A DNA stretch of 64,000 nucleotides, from positions 22,802,527 through 22,866,526 of the forward strand of contig OX465588.1 of assembly GCA_950022655.1 (NCBI GenBank), written 5' to 3'. Shown here piece after piece: positions 1-13,080 of the stretch. The stretch comes from Alentia gelatinosa. Its lineage: Eukaryota > Annelida > Polychaeta > Phyllodocida > Polynoidae. The notes under the pieces are model-generated. The model saw only the letters and a list, made by a program, of their open reading frames with translations. It ran no database searches and was not told the DNA's origin. Each line of letters opens with the position of its first letter. Position 1 is the first letter of the stretch. A program made the translations under genes and the position numbers.

Positions 1-1055
1 GCTGTTCATGCTACTAGGTTGACTCGCCTCTGCCACCTAGTGAGAATTTCGTGAAGCCAAGAGGAGATGTATCTTTGGCTCCATCTTCAGCACTGTCTAG
101 AAAGCATTAGAAGAGAAGCAGACAATGGCTATTTTAAAGCGTAACTCGGTCATTTATGTGTCATGATGCCTTTGACAGGACGCCTATAGAATATCAGTGT
201 TGCCACATGGAAAAGGGAAAATCGCGAGACAACCTGCTTTTCTGAGCCTATTACAGTTCACTTAGACCGTTCTACTATTTAGTGAATCTCGAGGATCTCC
301 GGGTCGTAATTTGAAGGTGTGGCGGATGCAGGGAGAAATTGACAACCCTTAAGGAAATATTGACAATTATAACTATTTCAATAGACACAGAGATCAATAA
401 GTAAATCTGAAACATAGGTAGGATCATATAAAGTTGGTAGCCTTTTCGGAGTTTTGAATAGTACCATGATAAATTCAGGTGAAAATAAATTCTGATGGGA
501 TAACTATGGGGTGTTGGCTTACAAGTAGTATTGTTCTTGATATGACAGCAAGTGGTGTCATGAACAACTCTGAAAGATTCCTAGGAGGAAATGTTCAGGC
601 AAGTAGCATTTAGAGAACTTTGTATATCACAATCCAAGCACAGATAAATATGTAAATATACATCACTCCTCTAAAAATTGTGAGCTTTGATACCATAAAA
701 CCTACTGAAACTGTTTAGTTACTGCAAAACCGTTTGATATACAGCCAATAAAAGACCAATTGTTCCATGAACTTGTGATAAATCTACATCAGCCTTGAAA
801 GTATTGCGATATACCATTATGTGTTTCCCTTAGTTAGAAAAATTGTTTTGGCATTCTCAAAGTAAAATTAACCTCACCCTGTGACTTTTTACTATCCCAT
901 CTGTTCAATTTCATATCAAATTTACCTACTTATTCCTGTATATATAAACTAACAAAAATAGGGAAATCGATTTTAATTATACCCTGAATTCAGATGGATA
1001 TGGTAGTATTGGAACTGATTGATGGAATAACAACTGACTGATTTATGATTGTCAG
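1..1055. other. Non-coding, nothing recognised
   Basis: AT-rich sequence with frequent stops in all frames. I see no gene, repeat family or clear regulatory site here. Confidence 0.5.
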
Positions 1056-4000
1056 GGACTTCCCATCGGGAGTGACAGAGCGGCTACTCAAAAAGATCCA
1101 GTGCCGCGACCATGAGGTGGTTGTGTTTGATGTGTTTAGATCTGGAGTCTTCACGTGTCTCGTTCTAAAAGGTAAAGTGAATTTTGTCTCCAAAAAGGGG
1201 ATTCTTGACCGATTGATTTTTGCTGCTTCTAATATCAAGGAATTATAATGAAAGATAGCCCGCCGAAAATATTAGCACCATATTATCAATTCCAGGCGGA
1301 CATTTATGATTTGATTTAGCTAATATTTCGAATCTTTAAAAGTGCTTCATCAGGGCAACTACACATGTAAAAATCAGATAAGATGGGGGGGGGGGGGGGG
1401 GGGGGGCGGGGGGCGTATACCACCAAAGGCGACACCATAAGTTACAACGTAACATTCCGACGTCGGGCCGTAATTATAGGACACAAATCCTCGAACAGCA
1501 ATCGCTACGGGCTAATTAACTACGTTTCCTCATAGTTCTAGTAATAATGGTTGGAAAATAAATTCATGTTTGAAAACTGGATGTTAAAGCTATCAACGCT
1601 CTGTTGAAAGCCACAGACGTAAATGCTCATAATTGTGTGTAACCAGATGATGACAAAATGGCACAAACATTCTTAGGGTGTTTTACATGTGTGTTTTACA
1701 ACATTTTTAATTGATTGCGCTTCCATATACATTCCGTAATCTCGTATTTCCATTATCATATATTTTCAACGGTCTTACCAAGATTATCTCATACACTAAC
1801 CGAATAATATGTGAATGACCGTCAGAGATTTGAAAGAAGGAATGCTGTCATTATTATCTGCAAATCTTACTCCTCTATATTCTGCTTCAGATATCGATCA
1901 AGATTTTTACTTTCTAGAAAATCTAGCATTGTGTCCGATAGACTTGGATCACTCAGCTAACACAACAATTATCCTAGGTATAAAAAAAAAAAATTATCCT
2001 AGGTATATAAAACAAATATAACACGGGTAGGGTAAAGTACTAGGGTAGGATTATCATTATTCCAATATTGGTTATGATTTTTGTTGTTATGTGTGTGGTA
2101 AAGGAAATGGGATGCTCTTCACATTTCTCTTTTTACTTTTAGAAGACTTAGAAGCAGTCCGTTAAGGGTTATTCCATTATGGTTTCAGACTTCTTGCAAC
2201 AGGCGGAGGCGTTATATCAGTGTTTTGACGGCAGTGAAAACGAGAAGGTGGATAAGAACCTCTGTGACACAGTGATCAAACAGCTACAGTATTCAGTTAG
2301 TGCAACAGAGACTGGTAAAGCATCGTAAGTAGTCACCATACCCTGTGCTCATTTTTTAAAAGTTATATTTCGATTTCTCCCACATCGGGAGTTTTTCCAA
2401 TTGAACAATACAGATTTTCAACTTTCCATAAGCTCTCTATGTTCTTGTCTATGCATAGGCAAAATGATGCTATGATTTGATTTACATTTAATTATGATAC
2501 CATTTCAAAATACATATTGTTACCAGTATCATATATTTATAATATCCTTTTGACCAATATACAGGAATTTGTTTTCATGTTATAAGTCCACCATATGGGT
2601 CAGAACTACCTCTCGGTCAGTTCCCGATGTTACTCCAGTAGTTTACTTTGGTTCTTTATCGTTAGTCCATTGTATCTTTTTTAATCCATTATAGTGTTGA
2701 TGGCCCGTTTAAAGTCTCTCAGATTAACAAGTCACTGAGTCTCTACGTGTAATTTTCCAAGAGTTTTTTACCCCTATAATAGGGGCCTTTTTCGTATTTA
2801 CTGGTCTTATGCCTATTTTTTCAATGTAACAACCCTGAGCTCATATATATAATTCATTCCAGAATGTGTCCAGTCAGTCATTAACTTTGTACCATGTGTA
2901 GCGTTTCATGAAACGTCCGTACTACCTAAGAGAGGGAGATCAAATGCATAAAGCTCTTCTGTGGTTAATCCAGAAAGCATGTAAATTAGAGCAATTGGAA
3001 CTAATGAGAAAAAAAACCCACATTCATAAGCGGAATTAGAAATGCTATATAAGTCTAAGTTGGTTGGTTCCAGCATCGTATTTTATCGTAATTCCTTATT
3101 CTATTCTCAGTCGGACTTTCCAGGCACGTCATCTCCCATAAGACTTTACTTTTAATTCATTCATTAATGCCCCACCTGTTAGTGCACCTTCGTTACGGTG
3201 GTTCAAGGTAGCATCGTGATAAAGGAATGACGTCGCCTCCTCCTTCTTTGCTGAGATGGTGTTTTTCCACTTTTCCCAGGAACCCCTAGTTTAATTTAGA
3301 GTTTTTTATTATTATTTTTTTTTTTTTGATTATTGAGAGGATAACTTGAGACTTACTCACCCAAATTAGTACCAGACAAATTTTCAAAATAAAGTTCAAA
3401 CTGCCCTGCCCTAAAACGTTGCTGTCACAGAATCGCCTTATTGGTGGGGAGTGAATCTATAGTATGATATTCCAGCAAAAATACAGCTCAGTCTGACAGC
3501 TAAAGACTTCCTCTCTAAAGTAAAGTGACTCTCTAGATCGCGCTGCCAACGGTGTACATTAACCCATTGCTCATTATTCATACCTATCCGCACTACATCA
3601 TATTTAGATGTATTAATTTTTTATTCCAACATAGTGCGACTTTACTAACATGAACTGAACCTGTAGCTTATAAACACTGTAGCTGAAAACTCTCATTGCG
3701 AAAATTTGCAACTGATAAATATTACCCCCAAAAAATACCTCCCCACAGACCCTCAGCCTCATGCTGTGGTCGAATCAGATGTGTTTTCCATGGGTTTAAG
3801 GTCTATCTCTCAGGCGGCAAATTCCACATGAACAATATTTCCACTTTTTTTTACTCCATATGACATCCCTGTTTATCTTTCAGTTAGGATTCTTATCATT
3901 ATATCAAGCAATGGACGGTTATTGGTACAGAAGTCTAATTGAACAAATTGGACGCTAAACTACCAAAACAAACAAAATATTGGTTCAGCTAAGATCTATC

Positions 4001-4273
4001 TTGTTCCTGCCTTTTCATACGACATAGTAAGTAAGGCATTACTGATTTCTGATTAGGATACTATTATTATTGTAGCCTCTATTGTTTCATTTTATTAACT
4101 TAACTTTTCTGTTTCTGTTTTATGGATGAAGTCTTTTAGAGGCGGGACACAAACTGGGACCTGACGTCATGTATGATGTCATCATTCATAGCCCCGTTCA
4201 GACGACGCACATCCGGCGGACCATGACGCTAGAGGAATTCCACAATAGTATAGCAGACGCTTTTCTCATAAAG
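1056..4273 (+). CDS. Possible multi-exon gene, unknown product (four candidate exons)
   Basis: Four candidate exons join without breaking the frame: 1056-1171, 1828-1977, 2189-2324 and 4132-4273. The acceptors are CAG at 1053-1055, AG at 1826-1827, TTTCAG ending at 2188 and GAAG ending at 4131. The donors are GTAAAG at 1172, GTATAA at 1978, GTAAGT at 2325 and GTAAGA at 4274. Junction phases are 1, 1 and 2, with the last exon ending in phase 0. Recognisable stretches are GVTERLLKKIQ in exon 1, DFYFLENLALC in exon 2, FLQQAEALYQCFDG in exon 3 and TMTLEEFHNSIADAF in exon 4. Alternatively, exon 3 could begin at 2143 after a strong pyrimidine tract and carry an initiator ATG at 2179. I do not recognise the family. 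No upstream first exon or promoter is evident. The phase agreement is the main support; chance or an old pseudogene remains possible. Confidence 0.3.
1385..1413. repeat. Poly-G tract
   Basis: A run of 22 G is followed by one C and six more G. Similar tracts occur at 8112-8125, 10912-10926 and, as poly-C, at 6715-6735. Confidence 0.95.
1967..2007. repeat. A-tract flanked by 16-bp direct repeats
   Basis: A 16-bp sequence (1967-1982) is repeated exactly at 1992-2007, with only adenines between the copies. The repeat contains the candidate splice donor at 1978, so the donor is duplicated. The arrangement resembles a target-site duplication around a very short poly(A) insertion. Replication slippage is an alternative. 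Confidence 0.7.
2325..4131 (+). other. Intron-like stretch, no coding signal
   Basis: This would be the third intron of the gene model at 1056-4273. It contains a T-rich run near 3305-3328. A segment at about 3935-3975 has a diverged second copy at about 5522-5562. I recognise no transposon protein. Confidence 0.35.
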
Positions 4274-5597
4274 GTAAGAACAGTAGGTGCCACAGAGGCA
4301 TGCGCAAATGTTCTTCATCTCTGGCCTCTGGCAAGCTTGCACATGAAATTCTTTTCACACAACGGTAGACTGTTGTTAGATGCACATTACATTGATGGCA
4401 ACATTGACTCTCAGGGTTGCTACACATTATATAAAGGAAATTGTAATGAAATTTGGGAATTTTTTGGGAAGATCGGAATTTTGAAAAAAGTTAGGGAAGG
4501 TTTACTTTTGTCTGAGAATTTGGACTTTTCAGAGAAACGCATAAAGATCTTTGCCAAATCTGACACCCTCGATATCTGTGTATATTAAAGGAAATAAAAT
4601 ATTCAAGATACTTCATATGCAACGGACATTGGTATGATCCGGTACCATCACCTTGGGCACAGATGTTGCCAAAAAAATGTTTGTGACAGTTAAAGGTATA
4701 GCATTTGAAAGTCCGTTCCGAAAATGAAAACAAAAATTAAAAGGACGACTTTATATTGGGCAGGGAAAATTTGAATGTCAGGGAGGACTCAGGAAAACCG
4801 AGGGAATTTTAATTTCCCGAGTAAGTGGCAACCCTTGACTCCTAATATATTATTTTGAAGCAACCTGATTTACTATTAAATGCTTGTGCTTCGCACAAAT
4901 TAAATGAAAAAAAGTCTACTATGGTACAGAGTTTTAGTCAAACTAGCTCGAGGTTGGTACACCCACCGAAAACCAGTTATGAATGCATAATTAGTCTTTT
5001 TAGTTCATCCTATTTGATTGTGCGAGACAAATGTTGCAAGCATAAACGTGTTACTGCCACCGTCGCTGTTTTCAATCATCCTTTTGCGTTATGACAAGAA
5101 TATAGCTCACGATGGTTTCACTGCAGATGTTTAAATCCTAATTTATAAAATTGCGTGAACAGTTTCATTAGCTCGTTATTAATGTATGAAAGACAGCCAT
5201 GATCATGAATTCTGCTGTCAAACCTCTATTCTGACGTCGCTATATGCATCAACAACTTAGGTTGCTAAGGCTACTAGTAAATGGGTCAGTATTCTGACGT
5301 CATCCTCGCCAATATTACTACTCGGCACCAGACCGCGTAAACCAGACTGTCACCTCACCGATAGTAGGTATTACGTTTGAATTCATATATCAAAAATCAC
5401 AATGTCAAACTGGATAACTGACCTATGTGGACTATTAGGATTGTTTATGTGAATCAGTACGTCAAACCCTATCAGTATCGTACAGTTTCGACGACGACGA
5501 GCGGTGGCCAGGGCAAAGAGCTTATTGAACAAATTGGACGTTAAAATACCCAAACAATCAAAAATAAACAAATGAAGAGTTCTCACTCACTTTCTAG
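4274..5597. other. Non-coding or intronic
   Basis: The open frame reading through from exon 4 to 4588 has no similarity I recognise and follows a good splice donor, so I treat it as intron. The segment 5522-5562 (AATTGGACGTTAAAATAC) is a diverged copy of sequence at 3935-3975. Confidence 0.35.
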
Positions 5598-5702
5598 GAT
5601 ACATTGGGGTCGGTATCGACCTGTATGGGTCCAGGCCGTCTCACTGGTGCCAACTGGTGTTTCTCTCCCCGAAAACTATTCATTTCCCCTGCTTCTCTCT
5701 GA
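5598..5702 (+). CDS. Candidate terminal exon of the 1056-4273 gene
   Basis: A strong acceptor (pyrimidine-rich tract ending CTTTCTAG at 5597) opens a phase-0 reading frame of 34 codons that closes with TGA at 5700-5702. Exon 4 of the upstream model also ends in phase 0, so the two are compatible. The peptide begins DTLGSVSTCMGPGRL and has no motif I recognise. An ATTAAA at about 6086 could serve as a poly(A) signal. This is an inference from splice signals only. Confidence 0.18.
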   Translation, partial: DTLGSVSTCMGPGRLTGANWCFSPRKLFISPASL

Positions 5703-7100
5703 TCTGCATTCTTCCGCCCTCCTCTGTCCAGTCTTCATTTTCACAAAGGAAGGACTCATCTTCTATTTTCCAGCCCACCCACATCCTTTTTTCTTAATAT
5801 TTCATATTTGTATAAATATTCTATCATCCACTCTGTTATTCATAGGGGTGTATTTTTATCTTTTACTTCTGATTTTACATTCATTTAATACCACATGTTA
5901 TTTATACCAAATGTATATCAATATCTTATTCGTCTTAAAACTATTTTTGTAAATATTTGTATACTCCCTAGCCAGACGCCTCTATTCCCCTTCCATCCAG
6001 ATGATAGCAGTAGTGGTTAACAGACTATTCCACAATGTAGCATATTCTATATTTCAGGTTAAGTCGCTGAAGTAAGAGAAGAGAATTAAAGAATGAGAAG
6101 AATGAGAAGAACACGTTGTTTTTATGTATGTGACCCCGTCCCTAACACATTGATGCATGTTTTCTGAAAAAAAAACACTTATTTAATATCTTTACACTCA
6201 AAAGTGCATTTTCTTGTTATCAAATTAGACATTTGCAAAACAATTTGTCATACAAAGTATGGTATGTTGATTAGATACAAATAAAATAATTGACTGTACA
6301 AAATGGCTTTGTTTGTGGCTTTCCTTGTAATTACTTTGTTAACAAACTTAACAACTCCAGAGACAGCATAATCAGGCTGACCTTTTTAAGATGCTATTTG
6401 ACTTTTCAGAAGACGTGGCGCTGGTGTTACATTAAAGATGCTAATTTCCTCTTCATCAAAATAGGTAGAACCTTTATAATTCCTTGTAATGCCATGAACT
6501 ACTAAAATGCTAATACTTCATCGTGTACTCGGCGAGTCGGACATTATTAAACATCTCTATAACGTAGCAGTCATTGTTCAAAGCGATCCAAAATATTTGA
6601 ATATCCTAATATCAGTTGGCTGCGATATATAACTCTAAGTCTCTGGAGATGAATCAAGTCAAGACTGTTTCCTTTAAAGCACATCATTCTCGAAGCTTGT
6701 GACTGGACCTCTCACCCCCCCCCCCCCCCCCCCCCACCTCTCCTGCTGCATGACGTCATTAATGGACGGCGACTTACATGGAAGTCATATGAAATATAGC
6801 TGAAGGAAAAGAAGCTAAAGGGATTACAACTATTTTATATCAATGGTAGTAATAAGGCTCTAACTGAAAGGGAAGGTTCCTTGAAGCACTTGAGATCCAG
6901 TTAATTCTAACGGCATACTAGAGCTCTCGCAATTACTTCACCCTACACAGAACGAAATTCCCTCTTTATTAGACATTTTATTTCCCCCTGCGTCAGGTTT
7001 ATCCCCGCGTAAGCAGACACCCAGCAGAAGGGGACAGTATTTTCAGAACCTAGTGACCAATTTACCCTGCTTTAAAAGGGGCCACTATATGTATGAGACA
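5703..7100. other. Non-coding; poly-C tract
   Basis: AT-rich sequence with a 21-nt poly-C run at 6715-6735 and a short GAATGAGAA repeat near 6093-6110. I see no gene. Confidence 0.5.
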
Positions 7101-7194
7101 CAGTGGACAGAATATCTCCTGTGTGTATCTATAGTGTTTGTTGTGTAGAGCTAAACAGTAGACTCTGGCCAGGGCGGGATCTGTGTATGCGCCC

Positions 7195-7690
7195 TAGAAG
7201 CCATTTTTACCACTGGCCGATTAATCGCCACCGATCCGCACTCGAGAACCACCGACCAATTTTTTGTGTACATACCGACGCAAGATCGGTCAATGGAAAC
7301 AACCTGCCATTTTAAAGGTCATCAATTAATTTGACGAAAATTATGGAATAAGGCCACTACCGACTGTCAACGACCGAGAAGTTCAAAACACTTTGAGATC
7401 ATTGGTGTGACTAAAGTTTCAGCATGAACATTCAATCAGTAGGCAATTTTCGGTTAATAATAACTGAAGTACGACCCACCATTCTTGTATATGCTACAAA
7501 ACTCGATGGGAATCTATGTTATTTACGGAACTCGGCCTTGGGCCTCGTTCTGTAAAAAACAACAATTCCCCATCTCGTTTTGTAGCATGTACAACATGAT
7601 CAGGTCGTTCTTTATAAATACTTCACCCTCTCTGATACTATTTAACACCGACGTGCAGTTGGTGGGACCTCCAACAGACTTAGGATAACC
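7195..7690 (+). repeat. Dispersed DNA-element family, diverged copy
   Basis: The left part (AGCCATTTTTACCACTGGCCGAT) matches the left end of the element at 53329. An internal stretch near 7225-7290 (CCGATCCGCA, GAGAACCACCGACCAAT, CAATGGAAAC) recurs near 53730-53770 and in reverse orientation at 31640-31730. The part at 7645-7685 (CCGACGTGCAGTTGGTGGGACC) recurs at about 53620-53655. No protein is encoded. A 106-bp hairpin (7487-7592) appears to be inserted in it. Confidence 0.5.
7487..7592. repeat. 106-bp imperfect palindrome (hairpin element)
   Basis: The left arm begins GTATATGCTACAAAACTCGA and the right arm ends with its near reverse complement CTCGTTTTGTAGCATGTAC. Complementarity continues with small bulges to a centre at GGCCTTGGGCC. 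This is consistent with a small fold-back element. Confidence 0.7.
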
Positions 7691-7821
7691 CAAATGATCG
7701 GTGTCGTTTTCATAGGCAAAAGAATGACTAATGATGCGGCAAAAATGATATATTATATACGCCAAATATGCAGTCCATTATTGTGATATATTGTAGTTTC
7801 ACTCATAAAAGTTTCAGAAAG

Positions 7822-7989
7822 GCAGACCTGGAGTCATTGGAAAAAACTAAAGATGAGAGGATTAAACATTTTGAATACCTATAGGAAGATGATTCGCTTA
7901 TCCAGTACGGTACCAAGCTTTACCAAAACTCCAACCTTGATGCTTCAGTCGCAAGAATGAAAAGATACCTCAGTCAAATGATGTACTAA
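7822..7989 (+). pseudogene. Possible exon relic of unknown protein
   Basis: After a TTTCAG acceptor-like site, one frame reads KADLESLEKTKDERIKHF, then a TAG, then EDDSLIQYGTKLYQ and ends QMMY plus TAA at 7987-7989. The charged, helix-like composition looks protein-like. The internal stop, one transition from a Gln codon, suggests a decayed exon or retrocopy. I do not recognise the family. Confidence 0.25.
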
Positions 7990-8135
7990 GCGGCGCAGAA
8001 CCCGGACTGGAGAGACGAGAAGCCAGGGCGTGCGCGGAGTAGCTCTAAGATTAAATTTAAACTAACCTGCCCGAATACTAATGTAGTAAAGAAATTGCCC
8101 TATTGGAGGAAGGGGGGGGGGGGGGTGCAAAAAAA

Positions 8136-8400
8136 ACAACTGGTATGAGCTCCCAGAGGAGGTCCAACGCTCGAAATCGGTAGACGAGTTCAACAATAGA
8201 ACTCTATATTGTGTTATTTTTCTTTCATAAACTATCACATCATTCTTCTCATAATCATTAAACACACTATAGGTGTATAATTTAAATCTTTCGAACTCGA
8301 TGTAAATGCGAGTTGGATATAAGTGCTGCTGTACAATGTCGTAGCTGAGAAACTCGCTACAGCGAGAGCTGTCAATAAAGAACTTAAAAATAATTATTAA
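8136..8400 (+). mobile_element. LINE 3' end fragment (ORF2 C-terminus plus 3' tail)
   Basis: The frame at 8138-8209 reads NNWYELPEEVQRSKSVDEF followed by NNR. This is the conserved WxxLPEExxxxxSxxxFK-type segment found at the very C-terminus of CR1/L2/Jockey-type LINE ORF2 proteins. Downstream there is about 170 bp of non-coding sequence with an AATAAAG and an A-rich end near 8375-8405, as expected for a LINE 3' tail. A poly-G tract abuts it upstream (8112-8125). It is severely 5' truncated. The clade cannot be fixed from this short piece. Confidence 0.65.
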
Positions 8401-8409
8401 AAAAACAAC

Positions 8410-11400
8410 GTAAAAATAGCAATACAGCTAGGCTTCTTCAGACTTATCTTCTTGATTCTGAGTTTGGGGGTTTCATTACCTTTATTCAGCTAGGCATTTA
8501 GTGGCAGGACCAGGCATGGAGAACAAAATGAAGTGTCGATGTAGTAGAAGAAGCATAGGTTAGAGGTGTGAAGTCTCGTGGTGTGAATTCAGGGATTAGT
8601 AGTGAAGTGCCAGTCATGGCAGAACTCACCCCGAAACGAAGGCGGCCAGTAATTTAAATGACCACTCGCCCTGTTTTTGGATCAATAGCACAATAATTTA
8701 GTCTTAAGCCTTGAAAAAATATTTTCAATTGGAAGCAATATATGTATTAACACTCTCTTATAAAAAAGGTATAGCCACATAATTATACATGATGCCCCTT
8801 GTTTACACTATAAACTTCACAAAAGAATAATAATGGGGATTGTTTCTGATAAACATGTTGCATTATCCCGTCGCATATGGTACTTAGAATTCTGGAGAAC
8901 TCACCATGAAAAGCAGTCGCCCGATACAAACTCTTCCCGTTTCGATTTCCTTTTGCCGTATAATACCATGTAAACGCTATTTATATATACATATCTGGTC
9001 TCCTATAGGATGAGGAATACTCTAGGGGCAGAACCTCCACACAGGTTCCACCCGTAATAGGTTTGTGTTATAGATAACTCGCATATATGTTGATTTAAAT
9101 GTTTAGGTTATCGTTCAGTGGTGTACCTTACTTTGAAGGTTCTAGGGCTAAGTTGCCCTTATTGTGTTCCAGATCTAGTAAGTCGTTATGCCTAAAATCT
9201 CATCAAAGACCCCTGGGTAATTGAATTATAGGGTATATAAGGTAACGGAGTTCTATTGTATTCAGTTCCTTAATTTAGAATTATATTTCAAAATTTTTCC
9301 TTCACGAGACATTTAATCTTATTAACATGGATCTATCATTCTCATCTTTTACAATTTTAGATTTTTATGGTAGAATCTTTAGAAAAAAGACCTCTTTTTA
9401 CATTTTGTAGGAATTGTGTTTTGATTAGAAAGCCTAATAACCATACGCTGTCAGCTCGACCTGTGGGACGAACAAATAATACTGTCCTGATTTTTAAAAG
9501 AAAAGAAAACAGCACCCCAAGGGCACTGCAGGAAAGGCAGAGGTTTTATCCAAATGAAAGCCCAGCCCAGGGTTTCCCCCCAAAAGAATTTCTTTGGTTC
9601 AGTGCTTAGTTGAATTATCCTTTCTTATGGTGATTATGATTTCGTTTTAAACTAATAAGCCTCTGGTGCGTGTGTCTCTCGGCAATAAAAACTTTAGTGA
9701 ATGTGTTCTCCTGTTGTTAGCCGCGCCTTTGCAATTGCAAGTTGCATGTGTTGGTGCTGGTCACGTCAAAGTCGCAAGGAGTAAGTTTGCTTAGATAGAA
9801 ACTTTACAATATCAAATGATTTTCTGACTTCTCAGCAATTTCAATTAAGTTTTGTTCAAATTAAAAAGGCCTTGATTAGTAGTAGTGATTGGACCTTATT
9901 TTCATTTATCATAGTTGCCTGCACAAAGATGGTGTGTATATTTCACTCAAAAGTATATTAATTTCATGTTGATCTTGCAATATAGGAACTAAGGATGTTT
10001 GTGTACTTCATTCTAGGCCATGTTTAGGGTTATACCATCACTTTCTATATGCAAATCTATAACATTGTAAATTATATGATATTATTTTCTATATTTTAGT
10101 AATGTGAATTATTGGTGTTATTCAATATCATTGGACTTTTAACGGGATTTTAGCCGCAATGAAAACACATTCTCGATAAAACTATGAGGATCATAAGAAA
10201 TCTCAACTAAAACCTCACTTTCAACTAAGGCCACCTAAGAACTAGTGCCTAATTAACGACATGAGACTATTTTAACCCAAAACTCTGTGAACTAACACAA
10301 TGAAAGTCTGGAACTCATCGCCTACCACGACCATAGAAAATATTTAATGAGAAGAAAAAGTGTTTTGTGTTGTAAGAAAAAAATTATGAAGTGTTCAGTT
10401 TTTTACCACTAACTATAATAAAGTAGAGGCTTCTCTGCTGTTGTATATGTTTGTTTTTTTTACTTTTATTTATTCTGGAGGTCACACAGCCTGTGTTGGT
10501 TGATCTCAATCGCCTCCAATAGTATCATTTTATGTTACTTTTTTGTTCTTTATTCACACAATTTATAAATGTGTGTTACACAACAAATTTACGTACAAGC
10601 ATGTGGTTCGTATTCCACTCAGCACTTCACCGAATATAGATCGTGGCTTATTTAGAGTAGCGAACTCTATCTTCACATCAAATAATATATGTATATATAT
10701 AATAGATAAACGAAGCAGCAGATGAAGAGAATTACCAGGAACTTCACTCCATCAACTACTTGGTTCACAGCATTGCTGCCTATTGCCATGGGGCCAGGGA
10801 CCATTAATAAATTACGTACGCACTGAGGAAGGGGGTGGGGATATAAAATTTTGGAAATTTTGCGTATGCGCCTGTTCTATTTTATTGCATACAAGATTGG
10901 GAGTGGGGGTAGGGGGGGGGGGGGGGTATGCCATTGTCAGAAAGCTCGTATTAAGCTCTCAAGAGGTAATTCTCAAATGAAAATAGACATTTTATTTTCT
11001 GATGTAATTTGGATCCCTCTTTGGTGCCGCTTGGCAGAACTCCAACGCAATTTGCAGTGCAGAACATGTTTTATCTTCATATTGGACTGTCATCGAAATG
11101 TTGAGATTGAGTATCTACAACTTCTCTCCGAGTTATCGATTGAGAACGTATTTTCTTCTATCTTATTATTCATGACTTTTTGACATTGCAAGTATGCACT
11201 CTACAAACTAGTTCTCGTAGATCGCACTATCATGATATGACTGCTACTACTAACATTGGTGACAAATCGATACTATAGGCCATACTATAGGTGTCGTTAG
11301 AATTTACACAACCTAATGTACAACAAACTAAAATTTATCCACCAACTTGAAACTTCAAACTGGTGTCTGTTGTTATATGAATCTTTCAATTGAATAAAAA

Positions 11401-12780
11401 AAATGCAATAAAGCTTTATGCCTGCTATTTGATGTTGGGTTATTAAATGTACAATTATATCATTTCACCAAAACCTAGAAAGTGGTAAACCAATTGCCAT
11501 GCCATTACTGTCCCACACACGTCTTGATCTAATATGTTATACAGATAACATTTTGAAACAAACTAATTCTCCGAATGTATTACAATAGTCCGGATGTGAG
11601 TATTCCGCTCGAGTTGTATTTTTCTTCAGGTCAACTCATCTATCACAATTTGACTGAAGTATTACTTTTGTAAATAAAGCGGATTGCATGTTGGCAGAAA
11701 GTGACCCTCATATCAGCGGCCTTACTGGGCCTGAAGCACAAATTCATATCCATATCAAAGCTTTCCTTAGCTTAGCTGAAACTATAGATCGTAGTAACCT
11801 TAGTAGAGGCATTCGCATACGTATAGTTTCTCTAAGAAACTATCATATCTCGACATGCATATGTATGTTTATTTATATAGATGGAATATGCTGTTTGTGA
11901 AACTGTATTCAGTACTTGGGGCAACTCAACAAAATATTATACTTCAAAGGATAGATTCCGAGTTCAAGATCAGGCAAATTAATGTTGGAAAAAAATACCA
12001 GTGTAAAGATAGAAACCAAACCCCAAATGTACCAAACGTGAGGGTCTGAGATCTTGAGATTTTTATGATTTTGTAACTTTATACTATATATTATAACAAA
12101 ATTAAGTTTGTAAATCAGAAAAGGTGTATGGATTTATCTGTTCGAATCCTTGGTACTGTGCGCAGGCAAGTACATATGTAACCTGATCCATAGTTATTGC
12201 GGCACCTGCTGAAAAACAATAACGGTAACAATCTAAAGCTAACAGACTGACTTCTTTATTGACATCAAATATTGACCTACGATAATGTATAAAGACACTG
12301 TCTTGTAAACAACAATTAACAAAGAACTTGTAAAAAAAAATACAATATGGGCACATTCGTCGTTCGGAACGAGGCTGTCAAAGGACGAACATGAAGTAGA
12401 TGGTCAAGAGACTTCCCACTTAAGCAAATTATGAATATTTCTCTCACGTAGAACCCAAAATATAAAGATCCTAAGAACTAGCGTGTAATACACACATTTT
12501 CCAATGTGAAATTCCCTACTTAAGCAAACAAGAGAATCAATAGTCATAGATCATATTCATTTTCAGAATCCTTATGTATATTAATGCAAAAAGTGCAACG
12601 CTCAGATGACCGCCAACGGAATCTTGTAATGGAAAGCCTGATGAATTTTGCAAGGCAATTATTCAGACCTCTATATTGTAAAGTTCCTCATACCAACTAT
12701 CACAGTCCTCAGTCATCATCCCGATATTAAACGTCAGAGAAGGAAAAACAGTCTTATTAAAATCGAGGATGCTTCTGAGA
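8410..12780. other. Long non-coding stretch
   Basis: AT-rich throughout, with a poly-G tract at 10912-10926. Short open frames (for example 9367-9609 and 10851-11183) lack recognisable domains. I see no transposon protein or convincing exon. Confidence 0.45.
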
Positions 12781-13080
12781 ATGGATGGCCTGTTTATCGC
12801 GTGCTTGTACCCATCATATACGTCACAGTATCTGGCAGTCTAAGACTGGCCGTCCCCCGGCCTACCCGGCACCAGCAGTCAGCAGGAATGGGGAGATAAG
12901 GTGGGCAGACCAAGGTCGGCTCATTTTCGGTCGCTTTATCATTACTTAATTACAGGAATCCTAATTACTTTTCCCCATTAAATAGGAAGGGGAGGAGGGC
13001 CATCAAATCACGCAGAGGCTGCTCAGCCCGCGCCCGCACATCCTCCCATTACTCCACGTCACAAAACACCAAAGGTATCC
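12780..13080. promoter_or_regulatory. GC-elevated block with homeodomain-like sites, candidate enhancer
   Basis: GC content rises sharply against the flanks. The stretch 12940-12990 contains ATTACTTAATTACAGG, CCTAATTAC and CCCATTAAAT, dense TAAT-core homeodomain sites, next to GC-rich segments. No long conserved-looking ORF is present. The regulatory role is inferred from composition and motif clustering only. Confidence 0.3.

Noticed and set aside
4274..4588. Continuation of the exon 4 reading frame to a stop at 4588
   Set aside because: A good GTAAGA donor precedes it and the sequence turns AT-rich. Kept as intron, though a retained-intron ending is possible.
12130..12160. GTTCGAATCC resembling a tRNA B box
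   Set aside because: No cloverleaf, A box or acceptor stem could be built around it.
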